From Paraburkholderia bonniea (GTDB lineage Bacteria; Pseudomonadota; Gammaproteobacteria; Burkholderiales; Burkholderiaceae): DNA of 64,000 bases. The notes under the pieces are model-generated. The model did no database searches and was not told the origin of the DNA. It saw nothing but the letters and a program-made list of their open reading frames with translations. Below are positions 8,052 through 16,031 of the stretch, piece by piece (the first letter of the stretch is position 1; every line of letters starts with the position of its first letter). Position numbers and translations under genes: made by a program. The stretch lies in NCBI RefSeq assembly GCF_009455625.1, contig NZ_QPEQ01000001.1, positions 2,914,001 through 2,978,000 of the forward strand, in the 5' to 3' direction.

Positions 8052-9104
8052 ATGAACACCACGTATGCCTATGCTGCAAAGGATGCCCAGTCGCCACTCG
8101 CACCGGTCCAGTTCGAGCGGCGCGCGCTGCGCGACCACGATGTGCAAATGGAGGTGCTCTTTTGCGGGGTCTGCCATTCCGATTTGCATCAGGTGCGTGA
8201 CGAATGGCGCAATTCGATTTTTCCAGTGGTGCCAGGCCATGAGATCGTCGGCAAGGTCACGGCGGTTGGGCCGCAGGTCACGCGCTACAAGGTGGGTGAC
8301 CGGGTTGGGGTGGGTTGCATGGTCGATTCGTGCCGGACTTGTCCGAGCTGTACCGAAGGCTTGGAGCAGTATTGCGAAACCGGCTTCGTGGCCACCTATA
8401 ACGGTGTGGACCGCGAGAGCGGTGAGATCACGCTAGGTGGTTACTCAAGCACGCTGGTCGTCGATGAATCCTTTGTGCTGCGTGTGCCAGAAGGGCTTGA
8501 TGCCGCTGGCGTCGCACCGCTGCTGTGCGCGGGCATTACGACGTATTCGCCGTTGCGCCAGTGGGGTGCGGGTCCGGGCAAAAAAGTGGGCATCGCCGGG
8601 CTGGGTGGGCTCGGGCATATGGGGGTGAAGCTGGCTCGCGCGATGGGGGCGCATGTGGTGCTGTTCACCACCTCGCCGTCAAAGATCGACGACGCGAAAC
8701 GGCTAGGTGCGCATGAGGTCGTGATTTCCAGAAATCCCGACGAGATGGCGGCGCACGCCAATAGCTTTGATTTCATCCTGAACACGGTCGCGGCGCAGCA
8801 TGACCTGAATCCGTTCCTGAACCTGTTGCGCCGCGATGGCACGATGACGCTGGTCGGCGCGCCGGAGCATGACCATCCATCGCCACAGGTGTTCAATCTG
8901 ATTTTTAAACGCCGGCGTCTAGCAGGGTCGCTGATTGGCGGGATCGCAGAAACGCAAGAGATGCTTGATTTTTGCGGCAAGCATGGAATTACATCGGATA
9001 TCGAATTGATTCAGATACAGGAAATCAACGAGGCCTACGAACGCATGCTGAAAAGCGATGTGAAATACCGTTTCGTGATTGACCTCGCGTCGCTCCGGCA
9101 ATAA
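8052..9104 (+). CDS. Zinc-dependent alcohol/aldehyde dehydrogenase, YahK/CAD type
   Basis: Cytosolic NADP-dependent medium-chain dehydrogenase/reductase of 350 residues, the length of E. coli YahK and cinnamyl-alcohol dehydrogenases. Catalytic zinc ligands are seen at C41 (CGVCHSD) and H63 (PGHE); the structural zinc site is C94, C97, C100 and C108. The dinucleotide fold motif GLGGLGHMG follows near residue 180. The family mostly reduces aldehydes to alcohols with NADPH. The ATG at 8052 is chosen because a GGAG lies just upstream and homologues begin close to it; an in-frame ATG 36 bp earlier has no ribosome site. A strong hairpin terminator follows the gene. Confidence 0.92.
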   Translation: MNTTYAYAAKDAQSPLAPVQFERRALRDHDVQMEVLFCGVCHSDLHQVRDEWRNSIFPVVPGHEIVGKVTAVGPQVTRYKVGDRVGVGCMVDSCRTCPSCTEGLEQYCETGFVATYNGVDRESGEITLGGYSSTLVVDESFVLRVPEGLDAAGVAPLLCAGITTYSPLRQWGAGPGKKVGIAGLGGLGHMGVKLARAMGAHVVLFTTSPSKIDDAKRLGAHEVVISRNPDEMAAHANSFDFILNTVAAQHDLNPFLNLLRRDGTMTLVGAPEHDHPSPQVFNLIFKRRRLAGSLIGGIAETQEMLDFCGKHGITSDIELIQIQEINEAYERMLKSDVKYRFVIDLASLRQ

Positions 9105-9186
9105 GCCGTCTTCACCGCCCGCGCATGGCCTGTGATGTGGCCTGTGACGCTATCACCCAGCGCGCGGGCATGCCGTAACGTGATTC

Positions 9187-9212
9187 AGCGGACCTGCTTC
9201 GGCAGGTCCGCT
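9187..9212 (+). terminator. Hairpin terminator with a TTCG tetraloop
   Basis: AGCGGACCTGC (9187-9197) pairs with GCAGGTCCGCT (9202-9212) around TTCG, about 80 bp after the dehydrogenase stop. The following GCTTTGTG is only weakly T-rich. Confidence 0.75.
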
Positions 9213-9261
9213 GCTTTGTGCTGCCGCAACCAGTCGCGTTACCGGTCTTTTCAGGCGTCAA

Positions 9262-9300
9262 CCGCTGCCACCGCGGCAGGAATCGCGCCGGTGGCAGCGG
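9262..9300. repeat. Perfect 12-bp inverted repeat
   Basis: CCGCTGCCACCG (9262-9273) and CGGTGGCAGCGG (9289-9300) are exact complements separated by 15 bp. It has no T-run and lies about 170 bp upstream of the methyltransferase start, in a region with no other feature, so it could be an operator, a leader hairpin or part of a double terminator. Confidence 0.6.
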
Positions 9301-9471
9301 CTGTTCAAACCCTGCCAGCCGGTCAAAACCATTTTTTTAGCGCATGCCGTCAAGCCGGTTCCGTGGGAGAATTTGCCGCGCCTGCGGCTCCACCGCGACA
9401 ATGCTGCAACATCTGAAAACTGCGGCCAACCCGCTTCTGTCACCGATGAATCTCCTGCCCGCCACACCACC

Positions 9472-10095
9472 ATGACCGACTCGACGACCACCCCAACCTT
9501 CCTCCATGTAGGCTGCGGTCCGCAGCACAAAGCCACGACTACGCGAGGCTTCAATACCGGCAACTGGATTGAGCTGCGGCTCGATATCGACGAAGCCGTT
9601 AAGCCCGATATCGTTGGCACGATGACCGATATGTCACGGGTGGCAGATGGCTCGGTGGATGCGATCTTTTCCAGCCACAACATCGAACATCTATACGTCC
9701 ATGAAGTGCCGCTCGCGCTGGCTGAATTTTTGCGCGTGCTCAAGCCGGATGGTTTTGCGGTGGTCACCTGCCCAGACCTGAAATCGGTCTGCGCTTTGGT
9801 CGCAGACGACAAACTGCTGGAGCCCGCCTATCAATCGAGTGCTGGGCCCATCGCACCTCTCGACATCCTGTACGGCCATCGTCCACCCATGGCGCAGGGC
9901 AACCTGTATATGGCGCACCGTTGCGGCTTCACCGAGAAAGTGCTGAATGGCACGCTTGCCGCAGCCGGGTTCCCGGTGGTCGCCACCATGGCGCGGCCCG
10001 AGGCTTTCGAGCTCTGGGCACTCGCCAGCAAATCCCCACGCACGCGTGAAGAGCTGCAAGCGCTGGCTGAGCTGCACTTCGTCCGGCCCTACTGA
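9472..10095 (+). CDS. Class I SAM-dependent methyltransferase-like protein
   Basis: The 207-residue product from the ATG at 9472 has the glycine motif I as FLHVGCG near its N-terminus. Later it has the HNIEHLYVHEVPLAL stretch and the FLRVLKPDGFAVVTCPD strand-loop typical of Methyltransf_11-like enzymes acting on small molecules or glycans. The frame is open further upstream with another ATG at 9373, but homologues begin near the chosen start. The substrate is not predictable. It converges on the membrane-spermidine-synthase fusion; the two stop codons are only 17 bp apart with no obvious terminator between them. Confidence 0.8.
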   Translation: MTDSTTTPTFLHVGCGPQHKATTTRGFNTGNWIELRLDIDEAVKPDIVGTMTDMSRVADGSVDAIFSSHNIEHLYVHEVPLALAEFLRVLKPDGFAVVTCPDLKSVCALVADDKLLEPAYQSSAGPIAPLDILYGHRPPMAQGNLYMAHRCGFTEKVLNGTLAAAGFPVVATMARPEAFELWALASKSPRTREELQALAELHFVRPY

Positions 10096-10112
10096 TCTAC
10101 TGCGCGACGGAT

Positions 10113-12770
10113 CTACTGCTCCGAACCAATAAACCAGCGGTAATACGCATTCCCGGGATCGGCCTGCAACGCGGCGCTGATCTCGCGTGACCAAGCTTGC
10201 CGGTCGCCCCGGTAAGCCGCGAGCCCAGCGGCGTAGAAATGCTGCAATGTGTCGCGCTCATGCTCCAGCGCCGCGCGAAAGGCCGGATCAGCGCCGTTCA
10301 GTGGCGGTGCTGTGCGCAATGCCAGCAAGTGCGCCAGCACGGCGGGGAAGTTCTCACGGCGCACCCAGGGCGCGTACTCAATACGCGGCTGATCGTCGGT
10401 GACCGGCAAGGCTTCGGCGGCGTAGTACTCCAGTCCGGCACGATCTGTGATCCACGTGGCCAGCAATGCCTGCGGTGAAGTGATGCCGACTTCGCGTAAC
10501 GCGGCGGCAACCTGCGGCTGCGCAAAACGCGCCTGAATGCGCGGCACATCGAGTTCGAGCGGCTGCATCGAGCCGACCAGCATCATCTCGTGCAACTCAG
10601 TGGTCCACAGCGCGGCATACGGAAACACCTGCACAAAGCTCTTGATCAGCGCGCGCGTGTCGTCCTCATTCTGTGTCGGCAGCGGCAACCATTGCGCGAC
10701 CACGCCATTCGGCTTCAGCCGTGCCGCCGCCAACTGATAAAAATCCTGCGAATACAGATTGACCACGCCGGCTGCCGATGGCGGTGGAGGCTCCAGCGTT
10801 ATCAGATCGTAGTGCGTTGCATTGCTAAGCAATTCGCGCCGTCCATCGCGCAAGCGAATCTCGACGCGCGGATCGGTACTCACGCCATAGTTGCCTTTGA
10901 ACTGCGGCGCTGCACGCACCACCGCTGGCAACAACTCCGCTATGACCCGTTGCTCCAGCCCCGGCCAGGTAAGCAGCGCGCCACCGGTAATACCGGTGCC
11001 AAGCCCAATCACCAGCGCCGAACGCGGCTCATCGCGCTGCGTGATTAACGGCACTAACGCTTGCAAGCGCATGTAGCGCAGCGAGGTCATCGTGTCGCCT
11101 GAGTTCGAAACCCCCTGGATATACAGCCGGCGAAAGCGTTTTTCGTCCGTGCCTTGTTCGAGCACCGCGACGGTGCCGCCCGCGCTTTCTTCGTAAAAAT
11201 TCAGGGTGCCGCCGCGTGCTGCTGCAAGCATCGTCGCCAGCCGGTCGGTTGGGGTAAGGAAGGCGCCCGCTAACGTCACGGCGGCCAGCAACGGCACACC
11301 CCAGCGCGCCAATGCGCGCACGCCCGCACCGCGCCAGATGGCAACCAGACCCAGCACCGCTGCCGCCAACGCCAGTGTGGCCAGCGCATGCACCAAACCC
11401 AGCAGCGGCACCAGCACAAAGCCCGCGAGCACGCTTCCGGCGATTCCTCCTGCCAGGTTCAACGCCACCACCGCGCCAACATCGCGCCCGGTGTGCTGGC
11501 TATCCACACCTAAGCGCAGCGCAAATGGAAACGCTGCACCCAACAGCAGGGTCGGCACAAACACAAGGCAAAACGCCGCGAGCGCAAAACTAGCGCACAT
11601 CGCGCTGAGCAAGCTGCCGGTGGCAGCAAGCGTGGTGGCTCGCACGACGCTTTGCCAATGCAGCAGCCAGTTGCCCGTGATGGTGAATTCGAGCAAAGCC
11701 ACGAGGCCTGCAGCCGTAATCAGCAACGCAAAGGCCCCCCACGGATCGCGGGCACGATCGACGCGACGCGAGACCAGCGCGCTACCCAGCATCAGTCCAA
11801 GCAGATACGTCGCCAGCACAATCGCAAAAGCAAAGCTGCGAGTGCTCAGAAACTGGACGATGGCTTGCGACCACACCACTTCATAGCCCAGCGCCACGCC
11901 ACCTGCGAGCGCGTAGAGCAGCAGGGCTAAACGCGCTCGCGGGGAATGCGGCGCAACGGCTTGCGCCATGGAAGCGAGGCCCGTGTCCGCCGCGCTTTCT
12001 GCCTGCGCTGTGTTAACTGGAGCAGCATGTGGCCGAGCAAGTGCGGGATGAAAACGCCCCAGCAGTAACGCCAGCCCTGCAGCCACGACGTTCAACACAG
12101 CGGCTGCCAGCGCGCTGTGCTGAACCCCAAACGATGGCAACAGCCAGAACGCGCTGGCCAATGTGCCAAGAATCGCGCCTGCCGTGTTCGCCGCATACAA
12201 GCGTGCGCCTACCCGGCCCATGCGCCCAGCCGTGGGCGACACGACCCGCATCAGCACCGGCAACGTGCCGCCCATCAGCACTGCGGGCAGCCCCACCAGC
12301 ACGAACGGCAACAACCAGGCCAATGCTCCCGCATGCGTTTGCAACAACGCAAACCACGCCGCGGCATGCGCCAGTGCCAGCGTGCTCAACACCGCGAGCA
12401 GCGCCACGCCGAACTCAAGCAGCACGTATAGCCGCAGCGGCCGCGCCAGCCGATCCGCCAGCCGGCCAAACACCCAGCCACCTAGCGCCAATCCGGCAAA
12501 AAAAGCGCTCACGCCGGTGGTCACGGCTTGCACATCGATCCCCACCACCAGCGCGAGCTGCTTGATCCATAGCACCTGATACACCAGCGAAGCTGCGCCC
12601 GACATCAAGAGCAACAGCACCGGCCAGGCTAGCGCTAACGACGCTGGATGAGTGTGCTGTGTTTGCGGCCTTTGCTGTGGCGAGCCGGTAGATCGACCGG
12701 CGGAACGCGTTGCAGCGCGGTCATGTTCCCGGCGAGAAGTTCTGGCGGAACGGGAGGGAGTTAGCGTCAT
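10113..12770 (-). CDS. Multi-spanning membrane protein fused to a spermidine-synthase-like domain
   Basis: An 885-residue protein with two parts. Residues from about 45 to 510 carry many hydrophobic helices (at least a dozen by eye), like the membrane half of fused spermidine-synthase/MFS-like proteins. The C-terminal half has an aminopropyltransferase-like fold with the SAM-site motif VIGLGTGITGGALL, then LRDGRRELL and YDLITLEPPPPSAAGVVNLYS, in the places occupied by the GGGDG, D-GR and DxxDP motifs of SpeE. The normal GGG is replaced by GLGTG and the active-site Asp region by LEPPPP, so true polyamine synthesis is doubtful. It may end in a TPR-like tail. The start ATG at 12770 is followed by an Arg/Ser-rich cytosolic leader. 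Confidence 0.82.
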   Translation of the reverse strand: MTLTPSRSARTSRREHDRAATRSAGRSTGSPQQRPQTQHTHPASLALAWPVLLLLMSGAASLVYQVLWIKQLALVVGIDVQAVTTGVSAFFAGLALGGWVFGRLADRLARPLRLYVLLEFGVALLAVLSTLALAHAAAWFALLQTHAGALAWLLPFVLVGLPAVLMGGTLPVLMRVVSPTAGRMGRVGARLYAANTAGAILGTLASAFWLLPSFGVQHSALAAAVLNVVAAGLALLLGRFHPALARPHAAPVNTAQAESAADTGLASMAQAVAPHSPRARLALLLYALAGGVALGYEVVWSQAIVQFLSTRSFAFAIVLATYLLGLMLGSALVSRRVDRARDPWGAFALLITAAGLVALLEFTITGNWLLHWQSVVRATTLAATGSLLSAMCASFALAAFCLVFVPTLLLGAAFPFALRLGVDSQHTGRDVGAVVALNLAGGIAGSVLAGFVLVPLLGLVHALATLALAAAVLGLVAIWRGAGVRALARWGVPLLAAVTLAGAFLTPTDRLATMLAAARGGTLNFYEESAGGTVAVLEQGTDEKRFRRLYIQGVSNSGDTMTSLRYMRLQALVPLITQRDEPRSALVIGLGTGITGGALLTWPGLEQRVIAELLPAVVRAAPQFKGNYGVSTDPRVEIRLRDGRRELLSNATHYDLITLEPPPPSAAGVVNLYSQDFYQLAAARLKPNGVVAQWLPLPTQNEDDTRALIKSFVQVFPYAALWTTELHEMMLVGSMQPLELDVPRIQARFAQPQVAAALREVGITSPQALLATWITDRAGLEYYAAEALPVTDDQPRIEYAPWVRRENFPAVLAHLLALRTAPPLNGADPAFRAALEHERDTLQHFYAAGLAAYRGDRQAWSREISAALQADPGNAYYRWFIGSEQ

Positions 12771-12933
12771 CGGTCAATCACCTGGCAATACATGGGTCAA
12801 TAGCGGTTCACAGCAAAAACGGCTCGGCGGCTTTGCCCGTTGCGAGTGCAGCCCGTCCGCAACACCAGCAGCAAAGAACAATAGCGAAACCAGCAAACCC
12901 TCTTTGGCGTGAATCCATCTGGTGCATCAAGCA

Positions 12934-12970
12934 CTTGGCGCCCGCCGGTTCATCACCGGCGGGCGCCAAG
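12934..12970 (-). terminator. 16-bp perfect hairpin after the sulfatase operon
   Basis: A 16-nt arm at 12934-12949 is exactly complementary to 12955-12970, with loop TCATC. It lies about 70 bp beyond the sulfatase stop codon and upstream of the membrane-fusion gene, both on the minus strand, so it probably ends the sulfatase transcript. There is no clear T-run on that strand. Confidence 0.75.
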
Positions 12971-13008
12971 GGGCTCAAAACCTCAAGCCTGATTGCTTGC
13001 TTGATGAC

Positions 13009-13039
13009 TCAATGGCTCAATCATTCAATGGCTCAATCA
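13009..13039. repeat. Two direct copies of a 15-nt unit at the sulfatase stop codon
   Basis: TCAATGGCTCAATCA occurs at 13009-13023 and again at 13025-13039. The second copy contains the TGA of the sulfatase on the minus strand (13037-13039). It is probably a local slippage duplication. Confidence 0.75.
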
Positions 13040-14764
13040 CTCAAGTCCGCGCTTCTTGAAGGACTCGTCGATCTTCTTGTCTACCTGCCGGCGCACCGCA
13101 TCCACGCTAAAGCTCGCGGGACGCTGGCTCGGTGGATAAGTCACGAAGGTCTGCAGGAACGTGGAGGCCTTCATCGTTGCAATCCCCGTCAGATACGCGT
13201 TTTTCACCAGCCAGTCGTTGTACTGGTCGGAGGTCACGTCGGCGCGCTCATATGGGTCCATGCGCAGATTGAAGATCTTGGGCAGCCGCAGGCAGACAAA
13301 CGGGTCCTGCCAGATGTTGAGATTGCCCTTGGCCCGCTGCTCGCAGAACACCGCCTTCCACGCCATGCCGTCCTGATCCCAGCGCATCGCCACCAGGTCG
13401 CCATCGTCGTTGAAGTAATAGAACTCGGAGCGAGCGCTCTTGGGTGCCTTACCCGTCAGATAGGGCAACTGGTTATAGCCGTCGAGGTGATTCTTGAAGT
13501 TCGTGCCACCTGACTTTGGCGACCAGCCCTTCAGCAAGCGGTCCTTCACACCAGGGTCACCCGCGGCTGCCACCAGCGTCGGAAACCAGTCCAGCCCGGA
13601 GAACAGCTGGTTCGACACATCGCCCGGCTTGATATGCCCAGGCCAGCGCACCATCGCGGGCACGCGGAAGGCACCTTCCCAGTTCGAATCTTTCTCACTG
13701 CGGAATGGCGTCATCGCCGCATCCGGCCAGGAGAACATGTTCGGGCCGTTATCGGTGGTGTAGATCACGATCGTGTTGTTGGCGATCTTTAGGTCATCGA
13801 GCAGCTTGAGCAGTTTGCCGACGTCCTGATCGTGCTCCCACATGCCATCGGCGTACTCATTGCCCGGCATGCCGCTCTTGCCCTTGAACCCAGGGCGCAC
13901 GTGAGTGAACACGTGCATCCGCGTGAAGTTCATCCACGCAAAAAACGGCGTACCCGACTTGGCCTGCTTGCGGATGAATTCTTCCGCATGAGCGCCGGTT
14001 TCGTCGTCGATGGTTTCCATCCGCTTGGTGGTCAACGGCCCGGTGTCCTGGATCTTGCCGTCCGACGTGCTGTGAATCACGCCGCGCGGCGAGAAGTTCT
14101 TCACATACGGATCGTTCTTGTCCTGCGGCCAGTACGGACGCTCGGGTTCTTCTTCGGCGTTCAGGTGATACAGGTTGCCGTAGAACTCATCAAAGCCGTG
14201 ATTGGTCGGCAGATATTCGTTCTTGTCGCCGAGGTGGTTCTTGCCGAACTGCCCCGTGGCATAGCCAAGCGGCTTGAGCGCCTGGGCAATCGTCATGTCG
14301 CCCTTTTGCAGCCCAACTGGTGCACCTGGCGCGCCCACCTTGGACAAGCCCGTGCGCAACGGCACCTGGCCGGTGATGAACGACGAGCGTCCTGCCGTGC
14401 AGCTGTTTTCAGCGTAGTAATCGGTGAACATCATCCCTTCGCGGGCGATGCGGTCGATGTTCGGCGTCTGATAGCCCATCAGGCCGTGGGTGTAGGCGCT
14501 GATGTTCGACTGGCCAATGTCATCACCGAAGATCACGAGGATGTTCGGCTTCGACGACTGTTTGCTCACGGGCTGAACTGCACTAGGTGCGGCAGGCTTC
14601 GCTGGGGCAGGAGCCGCCGCTGCTGGTTTGGCCGGAGCGGAAGTCTGGGCTGAGGTCTGGGCCGGGACGTTGACCGAAGGGAAAACGAGTAATGCACACA
14701 ACGCGGCAAAGGCGAAAACCGTCGCCCCGACTGCGTAGTGCTTCTTGCGCAGAAACTGTCTCAT
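13037..14764 (-). CDS. Exported arylsulfatase with a CTAGR formylglycine motif
   Basis: Type I sulfatase of 575 residues that hydrolyses sulfate esters in the periplasm. A membrane or signal segment (about 11-32) is followed by an Ala/Pro-rich linker (35-65) and the sulfatase domain beginning KPNILVIFGDDIGQSN, with metal-binding Asp81 and Asp82. The modified cysteine is C122 in CTAGR, then SSFITGQ; the more usual bacterial aerobic motif is C-x-P-x-R. Later metal and sulfate-site stretches such as GKNHLGD and TTDNGPN are present. It is followed leftward by a strong hairpin and preceded by the HAD lipoprotein and the formylglycine-generating enzyme on the same strand, so all three probably form one operon. 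The enzyme two genes upstream is the obvious activator of C122. Confidence 0.92.
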   Translation of the reverse strand: MRQFLRKKHYAVGATVFAFAALCALLVFPSVNVPAQTSAQTSAPAKPAAAAPAPAKPAAPSAVQPVSKQSSKPNILVIFGDDIGQSNISAYTHGLMGYQTPNIDRIAREGMMFTDYYAENSCTAGRSSFITGQVPLRTGLSKVGAPGAPVGLQKGDMTIAQALKPLGYATGQFGKNHLGDKNEYLPTNHGFDEFYGNLYHLNAEEEPERPYWPQDKNDPYVKNFSPRGVIHSTSDGKIQDTGPLTTKRMETIDDETGAHAEEFIRKQAKSGTPFFAWMNFTRMHVFTHVRPGFKGKSGMPGNEYADGMWEHDQDVGKLLKLLDDLKIANNTIVIYTTDNGPNMFSWPDAAMTPFRSEKDSNWEGAFRVPAMVRWPGHIKPGDVSNQLFSGLDWFPTLVAAAGDPGVKDRLLKGWSPKSGGTNFKNHLDGYNQLPYLTGKAPKSARSEFYYFNDDGDLVAMRWDQDGMAWKAVFCEQRAKGNLNIWQDPFVCLRLPKIFNLRMDPYERADVTSDQYNDWLVKNAYLTGIATMKASTFLQTFVTYPPSQRPASFSVDAVRRQVDKKIDESFKKRGLE

Positions 14765-14847
14765 CGTGTCGCTCCAAAAAATACTTCTTTTAATCCACCG
14801 GTGAACCGGTTTGTCTCATGCTCGCCGCACGGCAACTGCGGCTCAAA

Positions 14848-15933
14848 CTACGGCTTGATGCTGGGGTAAATCGTTTGCCAATCGTTCTTCATGCTCACAA
14901 CGGTCCAGCCGCTCGCCAGTGCCTGGTCCCAGGCGTGGTCGAGCTTGCCGATCTTCGACGCGCGGTCGTAGGCGAATTCGCGCTCGGCATCGTCGTGATG
15001 CACCAGCAACGCGAGATGCGGGCCCGAACCTGAGGCGGTGTATTGCAGCATCTGCAAATCGCCATCTGAATTACCGAACGCCAGAATCGGCTTGCGCCCG
15101 ATGTTGCGATAGATCCCCACTGGCTTACCCGGGCCGTCATCGACGAAATCAATCTTTGGCTGACGCACTAACGCGGGCTGACCGTTCTGCATTTCATATT
15201 TGACTAGCTGGCTTGAACCGATCACCTGCTCAGGCGGAATGCCATAAACCTTCTCCGCCCACGGACGCATGAACTCAATGGTGCCGCCCGACACGATGAA
15301 GGTCTTAAAGCCATGCGCGCGCAGATACGCCAGCAGTTCAAGCTGTGGCTGGTACACGAGATCGGTATAAGGCCGGTTGAATTTCGGATGGCGCGCCTGG
15401 GCGAGCCAATCGCGGATGGTTTTGTCGTAAGCCTCGACCGTCATGCCGCTATTGGCCACTGCCAGCAGTTCAAGCAACGCCTTGGGCTGACTGGCGAGCG
15501 CGCTGGTGTCTTTAGCGAGCAGCGCCTTGAACGCTAGGTTGTTCTTCCACTCAGGATGCTGGGGAGCCGCCGCCTTCACCTGATCCAGCATGAAGATGAA
15601 CTGGAAATACAGTGGCTGCTCGCTCCACAACGTGCCGTCGTTATCGAACACGGCGATGCGCTCAGCAGGCGGCACGTAAGACGCAGACCCTGGGCGCGTG
15701 ACGTCGGCGACAAATTGTTCGATAGCTTGTTTCGCTGCACCGTCACGCCAGGAAGGCAAGGCGGCCACCGGTGCGCTGAGCGTTTGCGGCTGATTTGCTG
15801 AGGCCTGGGTGGTGCCCGTAGTTGCACCACCTGATGTGACGCAGCCCGCCAGACTCAGTGCAAGCAACATCGCACCCACGGCACCTGACAGCCGGCCCAA
15901 CCCATTACGTTGCTCTTGGTGCAAGCGTTGCAT
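14848..15933 (-). CDS. HAD-superfamily phosphatase, predicted lipoprotein
   Basis: The 361-residue protein begins with a lipoprotein signal (LALSLAGC, lipidated Cys31) and a Thr/Ala-rich linker. The HAD domain shows motif I as FDNDGTLW (Asp97, Asp99), motif II as VSGG near 213-216 and the acidic motif as FGNSDGD at 286-292. It resembles phosphoserine-phosphatase-like HAD hydrolases placed next to sulfatases. The substrate is unknown, but its envelope location puts it in the same compartment as the sulfatase. A GAGG ribosome site lies 5 bp before the ATG at 15933. It sits between the sulfatase (83 bp) and the formylglycine-generating enzyme (98 bp), on the same strand. Confidence 0.88.
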   Translation of the reverse strand: MQRLHQEQRNGLGRLSGAVGAMLLALSLAGCVTSGGATTGTTQASANQPQTLSAPVAALPSWRDGAAKQAIEQFVADVTRPGSASYVPPAERIAVFDNDGTLWSEQPLYFQFIFMLDQVKAAAPQHPEWKNNLAFKALLAKDTSALASQPKALLELLAVANSGMTVEAYDKTIRDWLAQARHPKFNRPYTDLVYQPQLELLAYLRAHGFKTFIVSGGTIEFMRPWAEKVYGIPPEQVIGSSQLVKYEMQNGQPALVRQPKIDFVDDGPGKPVGIYRNIGRKPILAFGNSDGDLQMLQYTASGSGPHLALLVHHDDAEREFAYDRASKIGKLDHAWDQALASGWTVVSMKNDWQTIYPSIKP

Positions 15934-16031
15934 ATGACCTCTTCTTGTTTAGCTGGATTGCCGTTGAACTGCGCCACATGAACTGCGTCACATGGCAGGA
16001 CTAGTCTGCGCAGGTATGCGCAGACGTCTGC

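Noticed and set aside
12029-12565. Plus-strand open frames opposite the membrane-spermidine-synthase fusion
   Set aside because: Low-complexity Arg/Pro/Ala/Thr translations without ribosome sites; they are antisense shadows of a convincing gene.
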